From contig NZ_AP018437.1 of NCBI RefSeq assembly GCF_003966975.1, forward strand, positions 2,232,001 to 2,296,000: a stretch of 64,000 nt of DNA. Direction: 5' to 3'. Below, piece by piece: positions 6,893 to 14,770 of the stretch. The notes beneath the pieces were generated by a model that was given only the letters and a program-made list of their open reading frames with translations, searched no databases and was not told the DNA's origin. This DNA is from Pelolinea submarina. GTDB taxonomy: Bacteria; Chloroflexota; Anaerolineae; Anaerolineales; Anaerolineaceae. Numbering within the stretch: the stretch's first letter is position 1; each line of letters starts with the position of its first letter. The translations under genes were made by a program, and so were the position numbers.

Positions 6893-8161
6893 TTACATTA
6901 ATTTCTTGATAGCTTCTACTACTTCGCTTATTTTCACGCTGCTCTGTTCGCCGCTTTGCATATCCTTGATCTGCAAAATTTCCTGATCGCGCTCATCCGG
7001 ACCGGCCACAATCACATATTGAACGCCTACCCGATCGGCATATTTGAACTGTTTGCCTATTTTCGCGATCTCCGGGTAAACCAACACGTTGATGCCGGCT
7101 TCGCGCAGTTTCGTTGCAATCTTCAAGCTATATGCATGGCATTCCGCATTGAAAACTGTAACCAGCACTTTGGCCGGATTCAATACCAATTCCGGCAATT
7201 TACCAAATTCTTCCAAAATCAGCGGCAGCACAACGTCGCCCATAGCAAAACCTACGCCCGCAATTGAATCGCCGCCTACTTCTTCCACCAGGTTGCCGTA
7301 GTGTCCGCCGCCCAAGATAGCTCGGGAACTTTCGCTTACATCGCGCGCCTCAAAAACAATTCCGGTGTAGTAATCAAGCCCGCGCACAACCCGCGGATCA
7401 TAGACTACATAATCTGCCACGCCCAGTGCTTCCAACGCGTTAAAAAAGCGCATGACTTCCGGTGACGACTTATAAAGCTCTTTGTCGTTCAGGATTGCTT
7501 TCAGCCCATCAAGCTGCTCGGAGGTAAAACCGGATTCCAGTACGTAGGATTCCCAATCGGTTACGCTAAGTTTGTCACGGCGGTCAATGATACTCAACAT
7601 GGACTTCTTTTGATCCATCGAAGTAACGCCCAGCTTTACCATTTGCTGGTCCATCAACCGGCGGTCATTAACCAGTATTTTTACTTCACTGGAAGTCAGG
7701 TTGACTGCTTTGAAAAATTCTGCGGCAATAGCCACCAATTCCGCGTCCCCTTCCGGGCAGTCCACCCCAATCAGGTCGATATTCCATTGGAAAAACTCGC
7801 GCGTGCGTCCTTTTTGCGGTTTTTCATAACGCCAAAAAGGACCAAACGACCACCAACGTATGGGATAAACCAATTGATTTTGCCGCTGGGCAATCATGCG
7901 CGCCAGGCTTGGGGTAAGTTCCGGACGCAGTGTAATTAAATTTCCACCCCGGTCCGGAAAAACGAAGGATTGTTCTTTTACCAACTCTTCGCCAGATTTG
8001 GCAGCGTACAGCTCAATGGACTCGAGAAAAGGCCCGTCGTATTCCTGATATCCAAAGGAGTGCGAAACCTCCGTGATCTTGCCATACATCCATTTTCTTA
8101 ACGCCATTTCTGGCGGGTAAAACTCGCGTGTACCTTTGACAGATTGAATAATATTCTTCAT
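6893..8161 (-). CDS. hisS: Histidyl-tRNA synthetase
   Basis: A class II aminoacyl-tRNA synthetase that charges tRNA-His with histidine in the cytoplasm. It has 422 residues, a normal length. Motif 1 lies around GYQEYDGPFLE, motif 2 includes FWRYEKPQKGRTREFFQWN, and the histidine-specific signature is GLDYYTGIVFE. Motif 3 is near GGGHYGNLVEEVGG and GFAMG. The C-terminal anticodon-binding domain starts near residue 325 (KVLVTVFN). The gene has its own terminator and lies on the same strand as, and upstream of, tRNA-His. It is divergent from the DRTGG gene at 8237, with only 75 bases between starts. Confidence 0.97.
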   Translation of the reverse strand: MKNIIQSVKGTREFYPPEMALRKWMYGKITEVSHSFGYQEYDGPFLESIELYAAKSGEELVKEQSFVFPDRGGNLITLRPELTPSLARMIAQRQNQLVYPIRWWSFGPFWRYEKPQKGRTREFFQWNIDLIGVDCPEGDAELVAIAAEFFKAVNLTSSEVKILVNDRRLMDQQMVKLGVTSMDQKKSMLSIIDRRDKLSVTDWESYVLESGFTSEQLDGLKAILNDKELYKSSPEVMRFFNALEALGVADYVVYDPRVVRGLDYYTGIVFEARDVSESSRAILGGGHYGNLVEEVGGDSIAGVGFAMGDVVLPLILEEFGKLPELVLNPAKVLVTVFNAECHAYSLKIATKLREAGINVLVYPEIAKIGKQFKYADRVGVQYVIVAGPDERDQEILQIKDMQSGEQSSVKISEVVEAIKKLM

Positions 8162-8236
8162 TGTAATTCGTCCAATTCTAAAAAAATTTTAACATATAAT
8201 TATTTGGATTATGGATTAAACATTGAGGAAAGTAGT

Positions 8237-8605
8237 TTGCCCTGCATGAATATCAAAAATCTCATAAAGTTTATTGATGGCGATTTGCTAACCAAATCCG
8301 CAGACCTGACCCGCGAAATTAAAGGCGGTTGTGGAGCTGATCTGATGAGCGACGTTTTGGCGTCCATCCAACCAAACGCGGTCCTGCTGACCGGCTTGTG
8401 CAACCCACAAGTGGTCCGCACTGCCCAAATGTCGGATGTGGCTGCGATCATCTTCGTTCGCGGAAAAAAGCCGCCACAAGAAACCATTGACCTGGCCAAT
8501 GAAGAAGGCATTCCATTGATAACCTCGCCTTTCGGAATGTTCGAATTATCGGGCCGCCTCTATTTAGCCGGATTACCCAGTTTAGAACAGCCTATATCGG
8601 AATAA
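8237..8605 (+). CDS. DRTGG domain protein 1 (hydrogenase-locus accessory)
   Basis: A 122-residue DRTGG-domain protein, a domain related to the N-terminal part of HPr kinase-like proteins but with no kinase P-loop here. The core is VLLTGLCNPQVVRTAQMSDVAAIIF, then KKPPQETIDLANEEGIPLITSPF. I chose the TTG at 8237 because GAGGA lies seven bases upstream. The ATG at 8246 would be 16 bases from that site. DRTGG genes of this kind typically stand beside HydABC-type hydrogenase operons. It is the first gene of the long co-directional hydrogenase locus and ends three bases before the CBS-HATPase gene. The biochemical role is unknown, with ligand sensing a possibility. Confidence 0.85.
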   Translation: MPCMNIKNLIKFIDGDLLTKSADLTREIKGGCGADLMSDVLASIQPNAVLLTGLCNPQVVRTAQMSDVAAIIFVRGKKPPQETIDLANEEGIPLITSPFGMFELSGRLYLAGLPSLEQPISE

Positions 8606-8608
8606 AAT

Positions 8609-9655
8609 ATGAACAATCGAGACACGAACTTCGACCAGTCACCCTCCAGATTTAAAGGGAAGATCATCACGGATGAAATGGCTGGGAAGATTACGCGCGT
8701 CGAAGAGCTGGCCTACATCCTGAAAATCTCGGATGTAATGTCAAGCAGTCTGAAAACACTCAGCCCCGATCACAGCATGCAGGATGTGCTGGTAACCATG
8801 CGCGAGAATCGCATCTCCGGTATTCCCATCGTGGATGACGACAGCCATGCCTTATTGGGCATGGTCAGCACGGAAGACCTGATCAAATGCCTGGCGAATC
8901 AGGATATCGATGCAAACCTGACCAAATACATGAGTACCAAATTGGTCACGGTGAATTCGTTTGATTACCTTACCGAAGCGCTCAAATTATTTGCCCGTAC
9001 TGGCCTCGGTCGTTTGCCTGTGTTGGACGAGAACGGGACTTTGGCCGGAATACTCACCAAAGGGGACGTAACTTACGGCCTGCTTCGCGCCCTTGAACAT
9101 GATTATATAGAAGAAGAAGTTCGCCGCTATCGCGCTTCGCATCTCTTTGAGGATATTGAATCTGACCGTTCGAGCCTGATCTTACGCTACACCATTGAAC
9201 ATTATGACTTCACCCACGGCGGCTCCGCTTCCAGCAAAATCAAGCGCGCGCTGCTGCGCCTGGGTGCCAACGCCCAATTAGCACGCCGTGTGGGTATCGG
9301 TATCTATGAAGCGGAAATGAACCTGATTATCCACACCACTCATGGCGGCACTATCCATGTTGAAATTGAACCACACCAAATTTCAGTCTATGTTTGGGAT
9401 GAAGGCCCCGGAATTGAAGATGTCGATATGGCTATGAAGCCGGGCTACTCCACCGCGACTGAAGAAATTCGGGAGCTGGGTTTTGGTGCCGGTATGGGGC
9501 TGCCCAACATTGCCCGCTGCGCAGATGAGATGGATTTGCGGTCTGAACTAGGCAAAGGTACTCATTTAACCATGAAGTTCTTCCTTAAAGGTGAAGATGT
9601 AGTTGGAGAAGGCTATACTGGAAAGGGAAAAAAGGAGACGGAAAATGACGCTTGA
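8609..9655 (+). CDS. CBS-pair / anti-sigma-type HATPase protein
   Basis: The protein has 348 residues. A tandem CBS pair fills about 40-170 (ISDVMSSSLKTLSP, GIPIVDDD, YMSTKLVTV, GRLPVLDENG) and should bind an adenine nucleotide. The C-terminal half, about 190-330, is an RsbW/anti-sigma-like histidine-kinase ATPase fold, with the N-box EAEMNLIIHT, G1-box DEGPGIEDVD and G2-like GFGAGMGLPN. There is no phospho-acceptor His region, so it is not a classical sensor kinase. It resembles the protein found next to HydABC operons in Clostridia and Thermotogae relatives. An 11-base overlap with the next gene implies translational coupling. It may sense energy charge and control hydrogenase genes or assembly, which is inference. 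Confidence 0.85.
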   Translation: MNNRDTNFDQSPSRFKGKIITDEMAGKITRVEELAYILKISDVMSSSLKTLSPDHSMQDVLVTMRENRISGIPIVDDDSHALLGMVSTEDLIKCLANQDIDANLTKYMSTKLVTVNSFDYLTEALKLFARTGLGRLPVLDENGTLAGILTKGDVTYGLLRALEHDYIEEEVRRYRASHLFEDIESDRSSLILRYTIEHYDFTHGGSASSKIKRALLRLGANAQLARRVGIGIYEAEMNLIIHTTHGGTIHVEIEPHQISVYVWDEGPGIEDVDMAMKPGYSTATEEIRELGFGAGMGLPNIARCADEMDLRSELGKGTHLTMKFFLKGEDVVGEGYTGKGKKETENDA

Positions 9656-9989
9656 TCAGATAATTACAGATCTTCAATTAAAAGTTTTGACCGAACCGAT
9701 AGATTTTTCGAGTATTTCCCCAACTCATGGCTATGTTTCGGATATGTTGAGCTGTGTAATGACCGGCGCCAAGCACCAATCCATCTGGGTGACGCTGCAG
9801 GCGCATAATAATATTGTCGCGGTCGCCTGCCTTTTGGAACTGGCCGCCGTAATCATCACGGAAAACGCCCAACCGGACGCGGAGACAATAAAGAAAGCGA
9901 ATGAAGAAGGCATCACGCTGCTTTCCTGTCCGCAGAATTCTTTTTACATTAGCGGCAAGCTGTGGGAAATGGGTCTGCGCGATCAATAA
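9645..9989 (+). CDS. DRTGG domain protein 2 (hydrogenase-locus accessory)
   Basis: A second small DRTGG-type protein of 114 residues, similar in layout to the one at 8237: YVSDMLSCVMTGAKHQSIWVT, then LAAVIITENAQPD, KKANEEGITLLSCPQNSFYISGKLW. The start at 9645 has AGGAG seven bases upstream and overlaps the end of the CBS-HATPase gene by 11 bases. The two DRTGG proteins are only moderately alike, so they are probably old paralogues acting as partners. The function is unknown. Context ties it to the hydrogenase. Confidence 0.83.
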   Translation: MTLDQIITDLQLKVLTEPIDFSSISPTHGYVSDMLSCVMTGAKHQSIWVTLQAHNNIVAVACLLELAAVIITENAQPDAETIKKANEEGITLLSCPQNSFYISGKLWEMGLRDQ

Positions 9990-10003
9990 TATCCAAATTC
10001 CCT

Positions 10004-10774
10004 GTGACTGAGCCCACTCATAATTTTCAAATTTACCGCGCTGAACTTCATCTTCATACTGTGCTGTCTCCTTGCGCTGCAATCGAGATGATCCCTCCTT
10101 TAATAATACAGACCGCTGAGTCCAAGGGCATTAACCTGATCGCCATCAGCGATCACAACGCCATCGCCAATATTGAAGCCGTCATGCAGGCGGCCCAGGG
10201 AACCAGCGTCACGGTTTTGCCCGCCATTGAATTGCAGACCCGCGAAGAAATACACAGCTTATGTCTCTTTGATTCTCTTGTGCAAATACGAGATTTTTTT
10301 AATCACCTGATGCCTTTTATGCCCGATATCCGAAATAACATCGAATTCTTCGGCGAGCAGTTCGAAGTAGATCAAACCGGTGATTTTATTCGCAGGGAGG
10401 AACGTCTGCTCATCAGCTCATGTTCCCTGTCCCTCAAGGAAGCTTGGCAATTGGTTTTAGGCCATCAGGGATTAATGATCCCGGCCCATGTCAACCGTTC
10501 CGCTTTTGGCCTTTTTCCCATTCTTGGTTTTATTCCGCAGGACATCAATCTTGAAATCCTGGAAATTTCACGCCACATCACTCCCGCTCAGGCTTTAGCG
10601 GAGTATCCGCAACTGGCAAATTACCATCTGATTCAAAGCGGTGATGCCCACTTTTTAGAGGACATCCTTGGCTGGAATGAATTTTTTATAGAAAAACCTA
10701 CTGTCAATGAAATTCGAAAGGCAATTTTAGGTATAGATGGAAGAAAATATCGGAATTTATCAATCAATCTGTAA
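10004..10774 (+). CDS. PHP-domain metal-dependent phosphoesterase-like protein
   Basis: A PHP-family protein of about 256 residues. Metal-ligand motifs are visible in order: ELHLHT (HxH), ISDHNAIA, an acidic PAIEL, PAHVNR and SGDAHFLEDI. A ferredoxin-like insert is absent. Related PHP proteins are encoded beside HydABC operons, where their substrate has not been settled. The N-terminus is uncertain. The frame is open from 9962, but a GTG at 10004 starts after the preceding gene ends and just before the conserved domain, and neither start has a clear ribosome site. It ends the accessory gene set, and a 144-base gap precedes the hydrogenase subunit genes. Confidence 0.82.
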   Translation: MTEPTHNFQIYRAELHLHTVLSPCAAIEMIPPLIIQTAESKGINLIAISDHNAIANIEAVMQAAQGTSVTVLPAIELQTREEIHSLCLFDSLVQIRDFFNHLMPFMPDIRNNIEFFGEQFEVDQTGDFIRREERLLISSCSLSLKEAWQLVLGHQGLMIPAHVNRSAFGLFPILGFIPQDINLEILEISRHITPAQALAEYPQLANYHLIQSGDAHFLEDILGWNEFFIEKPTVNEIRKAILGIDGRKYRNLSINL

Positions 10775-10863
10775 AGGTTGGGGCTCGCTGCGCCATTCCG
10801 GGGTATTTTCCGGACACGATTTAACTATCCACCCCTATAATATTGACTATACAAACTACCTAT

Positions 10864-10893
10864 TTAAACCGTGGTAAAATCACATGGTTTTAA
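10864..10893. promoter_or_regulatory. Imperfect inverted repeat upstream of hydC1
   Basis: TTAAACC (10864) and GGTTTTAA (10886) face each other across about 15 bases in the 144-base gap before the hydrogenase structural genes. A TATAAT box is present at 10836 and a TTGACT at 10843, but I cannot assign a well-spaced promoter pair. The repeat may be an operator or part of a leader. Confidence 0.4.
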
Positions 10894-10918
10894 CCAAATT
10901 TAATCTACGGCGAAATAA

Positions 10919-11437
10919 ATGCTAAACACAATATCAAATACTTCCCAAATTGATCCAACCCAAAATCCTGAATTAGCTGCCCAGATTGATGCAATTCTGG
11001 AAGAACACCGTGAGAAGCCTGGCTGCCTCATGGTAATTCTCAATGAAGTCCAAACAAAAATTGGATTTGTTTCCGAACAGATCCAGGACTACATTGCCAA
11101 CAGTCTGCACGTTCCGGTCAGCAAAGTTCACGGTGTAATATCTTTCTATTCATTTTTTACTACCCGTCCCCGCGGTAAGCATACCATCAAGTTCTGCTTG
11201 GGTACTGCCTGCTACGTTGGCGGATCGCCTCAACTTGTTGAGAAGGCCAAGCAGCTGCTCGGCATAGAACTGGGCGACACCACTGAAGATGGCAACATCT
11301 CCATCACCATGGAAGCTTGTCGCTGCGTAGGTGCATGCAGTCAAGCTCCGGTTGTTGTGGTTGACGACACCATCTACGGTCGTGTGAAACCCTCAAAAGT
11401 TACTCAACTGATCCGATCCCTTGAGAAAGAGGGGTAA
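10919..11437 (+). CDS. hydC: Hydrogenase subunit HydC1 (NuoE-like, [2Fe-2S])
   Basis: A 172-residue thioredoxin-like [2Fe-2S] subunit of the NuoE/HoxE/HydC family. It passes electrons to or from the flavin subunit encoded at 12436. The four cysteine ligands are intact: KFCLGTACYVGG gives the C-x4-C pair and EACRCVGACSQAP the C-x3-C pair. The N-terminal helical part (EHREKPGCLMVILNEVQTKIG) is typical. No strong ribosome site precedes the ATG. It is the first of two NuoE-like genes in the locus, the other being at 14281. It is followed after 12 bases by the HATPase gene, the order seen in HydABC operons. Confidence 0.93.
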   Translation: MLNTISNTSQIDPTQNPELAAQIDAILEEHREKPGCLMVILNEVQTKIGFVSEQIQDYIANSLHVPVSKVHGVISFYSFFTTRPRGKHTIKFCLGTACYVGGSPQLVEKAKQLLGIELGDTTEDGNISITMEACRCVGACSQAPVVVVDDTIYGRVKPSKVTQLIRSLEKEG

Positions 11438-11449
11438 AGGAGTCCTGAA

Positions 11450-12001
11450 TTGAAGGAACTTTCGCTGCATATCCTGGATATTGCAGAGAACAGCGTTAAT
11501 GCTGGTGCTTCAAAAGTTGAAATTACAGTTTTAGAGAACATTAATAAAGATATATTGACCATTACCATCAAAGATAATGGAAAAGGCATGGATGCGGAGA
11601 CCGTAAAGCGTGTCACCGATCCTTTCATTACTAGCCGCACTACACGCAAAGTCGGTTTAGGCTTGCCATTTTTAAAAGCCGCAGCCGAGGCCTGTCAAGG
11701 CAGCCTCAGTATTCATTCCCAGCTCGGTGTGGGAACGCAGATTGAGGTGAATTTCCAACGCAGTCACATCGATCGAATGCCGTTAGGTGATCTTCAAACA
11801 ACTTTTCTGAATTTGTTGATTGGTTATCCGCAAGTTCATTGGATTTTCAATTATCAAGTTGATGAGAAGTCTTTCACGCTGGATGATCAACCTATCAAAG
11901 AAATCTTAGCGGATGTAGCTTTATCAGATCCATCGGTAATCAATTATCTAAAAAAAGTGATATCTGAAGGTGTAAGTAATATTAATCAGGACAATAATTA
12001 G
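11450..12001 (+). CDS. Small HATPase protein of hydrogenase operon
   Basis: A 183-residue protein whose first ~105 residues are a GHKL ATPase fold: the N-box ILDIAENSVNAGA, G1-box IKDNGKGMD and G2-like RKVGLGLPFLKAAAE. The remaining C-terminal part is unassigned. There is no dimerisation-phosphotransfer domain, so it is not a sensor kinase by itself. The start is a TTG with GGAG eight bases upstream. The same small ATPase gene stands between hydC and hydB in many HydABC operons. Its role there is not established, with assembly or regulation possible. It lies between the NuoE-like and ferredoxin-like genes. Confidence 0.85.
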   Translation: MKELSLHILDIAENSVNAGASKVEITVLENINKDILTITIKDNGKGMDAETVKRVTDPFITSRTTRKVGLGLPFLKAAAEACQGSLSIHSQLGVGTQIEVNFQRSHIDRMPLGDLQTTFLNLLIGYPQVHWIFNYQVDEKSFTLDDQPIKEILADVALSDPSVINYLKKVISEGVSNINQDNN

Positions 12002-12026
12002 ACCAATCGAGTTTATAGGAGAAAAG

Positions 12027-12395
12027 ATGAACGCGATTAAAAGCTTAGATGACCTAAAAAATGTTCGAGATGCTGCTTTAGCCAAACGGAAAATTTCCGA
12101 GAACAGCGGTTCCACTCAGGTAATCGTTGGTATGGGTACGTGCGGCATTGCTGCCGGCGCGCGCGAGACCATGAAATCCGTTTTGGATTACATTGAAGCG
12201 AATAATATCGAGAATGTTGTAGTCACCCAGACTGGCTGCATCGGTCTCTGCGAACAGGAACCGATCATGCAAGTCGTTTTATCCGGCAAAGAAAAAGTCA
12301 CCTACGGCAAAGTCAATCCCGATGTAGCCAAAAAGATTATGAAGGAGCACGTTGGTTCAGGCAATCTTGTTCAGGATCACGTGATCACTTTATAA
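12027..12395 (+). CDS. Thioredoxin-like [2Fe-2S] ferredoxin (HndB-like)
   Basis: A 122-residue thioredoxin-fold ferredoxin like HndB of NADP-reducing hydrogenase operons. Two cysteine groups are visible: MGTCGIAAGA near residue 38 and QTGCIGLCEQEP near 73-77. That makes three obvious ligands, with the C-x4-C partner of the first replaced (GTCGIAAG). It could still bind a [2Fe-2S] cluster with another ligand or could be structural. The gene is separated from the HATPase gene by 25 bases and from hydB1 by 40. In related operons it appears as an N-terminal domain fused to HydB or as a separate gene, and here both arrangements occur. Confidence 0.85.
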   Translation: MNAIKSLDDLKNVRDAALAKRKISENSGSTQVIVGMGTCGIAAGARETMKSVLDYIEANNIENVVVTQTGCIGLCEQEPIMQVVLSGKEKVTYGKVNPDVAKKIMKEHVGSGNLVQDHVITL

Positions 12396-12435
12396 CCTTT
12401 TTACAAAATTTTAAGATTGCACAGGTAACAGAATA

Positions 12436-14217
12436 ATGACATACTTTCGTTCCCATATATTAGTCTGCAACGACCCCGTTTGCACAAGCAAAGGGTCAAT
12501 GGAAATTATGCAGGCCTTGAAAGATGAAATCGCATCCAAGGGGCTTCAGGATGAGGTTCAAGTTTTAGATACGCCCCGCATTGGCAATTGTGAAATGGGC
12601 CCCGAGATCCTGGTTTACCCGGAAGGTCTTCACTATATCAACCTGAAAAAGGATCAAATTCCTTTCCTGGTTGAAGAACAATTTTTAAAGGGCCGACCCG
12701 TCCCCGATTTCTTGGCTCCCCCCAAGAAAGAACAAGTTCAAGAATTAAACGAGCCTACCTCCAAGGAAGTTCGTGTCGTTCTGAGAAATTGCGGCAAGAT
12801 TGACCCCGAGAATATCGAAGATTACATTGCTGAAGATGGTTACCAGGCTTTGGCGAAAGTCCTCACCGAGATGACTCCTGATCAGGTCATCAAAACAGTT
12901 CAAAATTCCGGCCTGCGCGGCCGTGGCGGCGCGGGTTTCCCCACCGGTTTAAAGTGGTCATTCACCCGCGATACCGTTTCAAATACCAAATTCATCATTT
13001 GCAATGCCGATGAAGGCGATCCCGGTGCTTTCATGAACCGCAGTGTTCTGGAAGGCGATCCGCACTCCGTGTTGGAGGGCATGATCATTGCCGCTTACGC
13101 GATCGGCGCCACCCGCGGCTATATCTATTGCCGTGCTGAATATCCCATCGCTGTGAAAACGCTGAATATCGGCATCGAACAAGCTCGTGAATATGGCTTG
13201 CTGGGCGAGCACATCATGGGCACTGATTTCTCATTCGATTTGGAAGTACGTAAAGGCGCTGGCGCCTTTGTTTGCGGCGAAGAGACCGCTCTGATGAAAT
13301 CCATCGAAGGCAAACGCGGCGAGCCTCGCCCGCGCCCACCCTTCCCGGCGGTCAAAGGCTTATTTGGCAAACCCACCAATATTAACAACGTTGAATCATA
13401 CGCGAACGTACCGCAGATTATCATCCGCGGACCGGAATGGTTCTCCAGCATGGGTACCGAAAAAAGCAAAGGCACCAAGACCTTCGCGTTAGCCGGCGAC
13501 GTAAATCGCACCGGCTTGATCGAAGTTCCTTTCGGCATCACCCTGCGCGAGATCGTCTTTGACGTCGGCGGCGGCATCAAGAACGGCCGCAATTTCAAAG
13601 CCATCCAAACCGGCGGCCCAATGGGCGGCTGTTTGACCGAAGAATATCTCGACTTACCAGTCGATTACGAAAAATTGACCGCGGCCGGCTCAATCATGGG
13701 TTCCGGCGGTATGGTGGTCATGGACGACGAGACCTGCATGGTCGATATCGCGCGCTTCTTCATGGACTTCATCCAGGATGAAAGCTGCGGCAAGTGTGTT
13801 CCCTGCCGTGTCGGCACCCGCCGCATGTTGGAAATCCTTACCCGCATCTGCAATGGCGAAGGCCGCGACGGCGATATTGAATTGCTGGAAGCGCTTTGCG
13901 TTGAAATTCGCCAGGACAGCCTATGCGGTTTAGGCCAGGGCGCGCCCAACGTGATCGTCAGCACCTTGAAGAATTTCCGTGAGGAATACGAAGCACATAT
14001 TTATAAGAAAGAGTGCCCCGCTAAAGTTTGCCGGGCCTTAATTCAATACGAAATTGAACCGGATAAATGCGTTGGCTGCACAGCCTGCGCACGTAACTGT
14101 CCAGTGAATGCAATCAGCGGTGAAGCAAAGAAGCCACATAGCATTGATCCCGACACCTGCATCCGTTGCGGCATCTGCAAGAATGTTTGTAACTACGACG
14201 CAATCTTGGTGAAGTAA
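12436..14217 (+). CDS. hydB: Hydrogenase flavin subunit HydB1 (NuoF-like with C-terminal ferredoxin)
   Basis: A 593-residue FMN subunit that exchanges electrons with NAD(P)H. Domains: a thioredoxin-like region (1-95) with Cys11, Cys16 and Cys52, where the expected fourth ligand aligns with Arg49; the NuoF core with the FMN/NADH glycine motif GRGGAGF at 162-168 and CNADEGDPGAF; a SLBB region; a [4Fe-4S] site Cys451, 454, 457 and 497; and a C-terminal 2[4Fe-4S] ferredoxin (CVGCTACARNCP from 545, CIRCGICKNVC from 575). This layout is that of HydB of electron-bifurcating HydABC and of HndC. It should accept electrons for or from ferredoxin as well as NAD(H). A second, reduced homologue is at 14771. 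Confidence 0.95.
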   Translation: MTYFRSHILVCNDPVCTSKGSMEIMQALKDEIASKGLQDEVQVLDTPRIGNCEMGPEILVYPEGLHYINLKKDQIPFLVEEQFLKGRPVPDFLAPPKKEQVQELNEPTSKEVRVVLRNCGKIDPENIEDYIAEDGYQALAKVLTEMTPDQVIKTVQNSGLRGRGGAGFPTGLKWSFTRDTVSNTKFIICNADEGDPGAFMNRSVLEGDPHSVLEGMIIAAYAIGATRGYIYCRAEYPIAVKTLNIGIEQAREYGLLGEHIMGTDFSFDLEVRKGAGAFVCGEETALMKSIEGKRGEPRPRPPFPAVKGLFGKPTNINNVESYANVPQIIIRGPEWFSSMGTEKSKGTKTFALAGDVNRTGLIEVPFGITLREIVFDVGGGIKNGRNFKAIQTGGPMGGCLTEEYLDLPVDYEKLTAAGSIMGSGGMVVMDDETCMVDIARFFMDFIQDESCGKCVPCRVGTRRMLEILTRICNGEGRDGDIELLEALCVEIRQDSLCGLGQGAPNVIVSTLKNFREEYEAHIYKKECPAKVCRALIQYEIEPDKCVGCTACARNCPVNAISGEAKKPHSIDPDTCIRCGICKNVCNYDAILVK

Positions 14218-14280
14218 GAAAGGATTTAACTTTTATCTCGATCAAAAATATAAATATGCACCTTAGAAGGAGGAACTTGC

Positions 14281-14757
14281 ATGTCTAAAAACAATAACGG
14301 TCGGGATGTAATTAAAACGGTCAATGCAGCAGTTAGTGAGTTTCATGCCAGGCAGGAGGAATTGATCCCAATTCTGATGAAAGTCAGTCAGGAATTGGGC
14401 TACGTTCCAAATGACGCGCTGGAACAAATCAGCGAGGTGATGCACATCCCTCAAAGCAGAGTTTACTCAGTTGCCAGTTTTTACCACATGATTTCAACCA
14501 AGCCGACTGGCAGACATGTAATTAAGTTTTGTGAAAGTGCTCCCTGTCATGTAGCTGGCGGCAAAGCAGTTTGGGATGCGCTCCTGGAGGAGCTGCAAAT
14601 CAAACCCGGAGAAACCAGTCCGGATGGTAAATGGACACTGAAAACGACCAGTTGTCTTGGCGTTTGCGCTGTCGGCCCGGTAATGTTGGTTGATGACGAT
14701 ATCTATGGAAACATCAACCCGGACCAGGTCCACGATATTTTAGAAAGATACGAGTGA
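14281..14757 (+). CDS. Hydrogenase subunit HydC2 (second NuoE-like)
   Basis: A second NuoE-family [2Fe-2S] protein, 158 residues, with all four ligands: KFCESAPCHVAGG and TTSCLGVCAVGP. It is clearly divergent from HydC1 at 10919, so the pair is not a recent duplication. GGAGGA lies close upstream of the ATG. It is 13 bases from hydB2, and together they form a second flavin module within the same operon. It may dock HydB2 onto the complex or belong to an alternative enzyme form. Confidence 0.93.
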   Translation: MSKNNNGRDVIKTVNAAVSEFHARQEELIPILMKVSQELGYVPNDALEQISEVMHIPQSRVYSVASFYHMISTKPTGRHVIKFCESAPCHVAGGKAVWDALLEELQIKPGETSPDGKWTLKTTSCLGVCAVGPVMLVDDDIYGNINPDQVHDILERYE

Positions 14758-14770
14758 AAGGAGAATAAAA

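Noticed and set aside
10775..10918. Rex-type operator before hydC1
   Set aside because: No TTGTGA-N6-TCACAA-like sequence is visible; the inverted repeat there has a different sequence.
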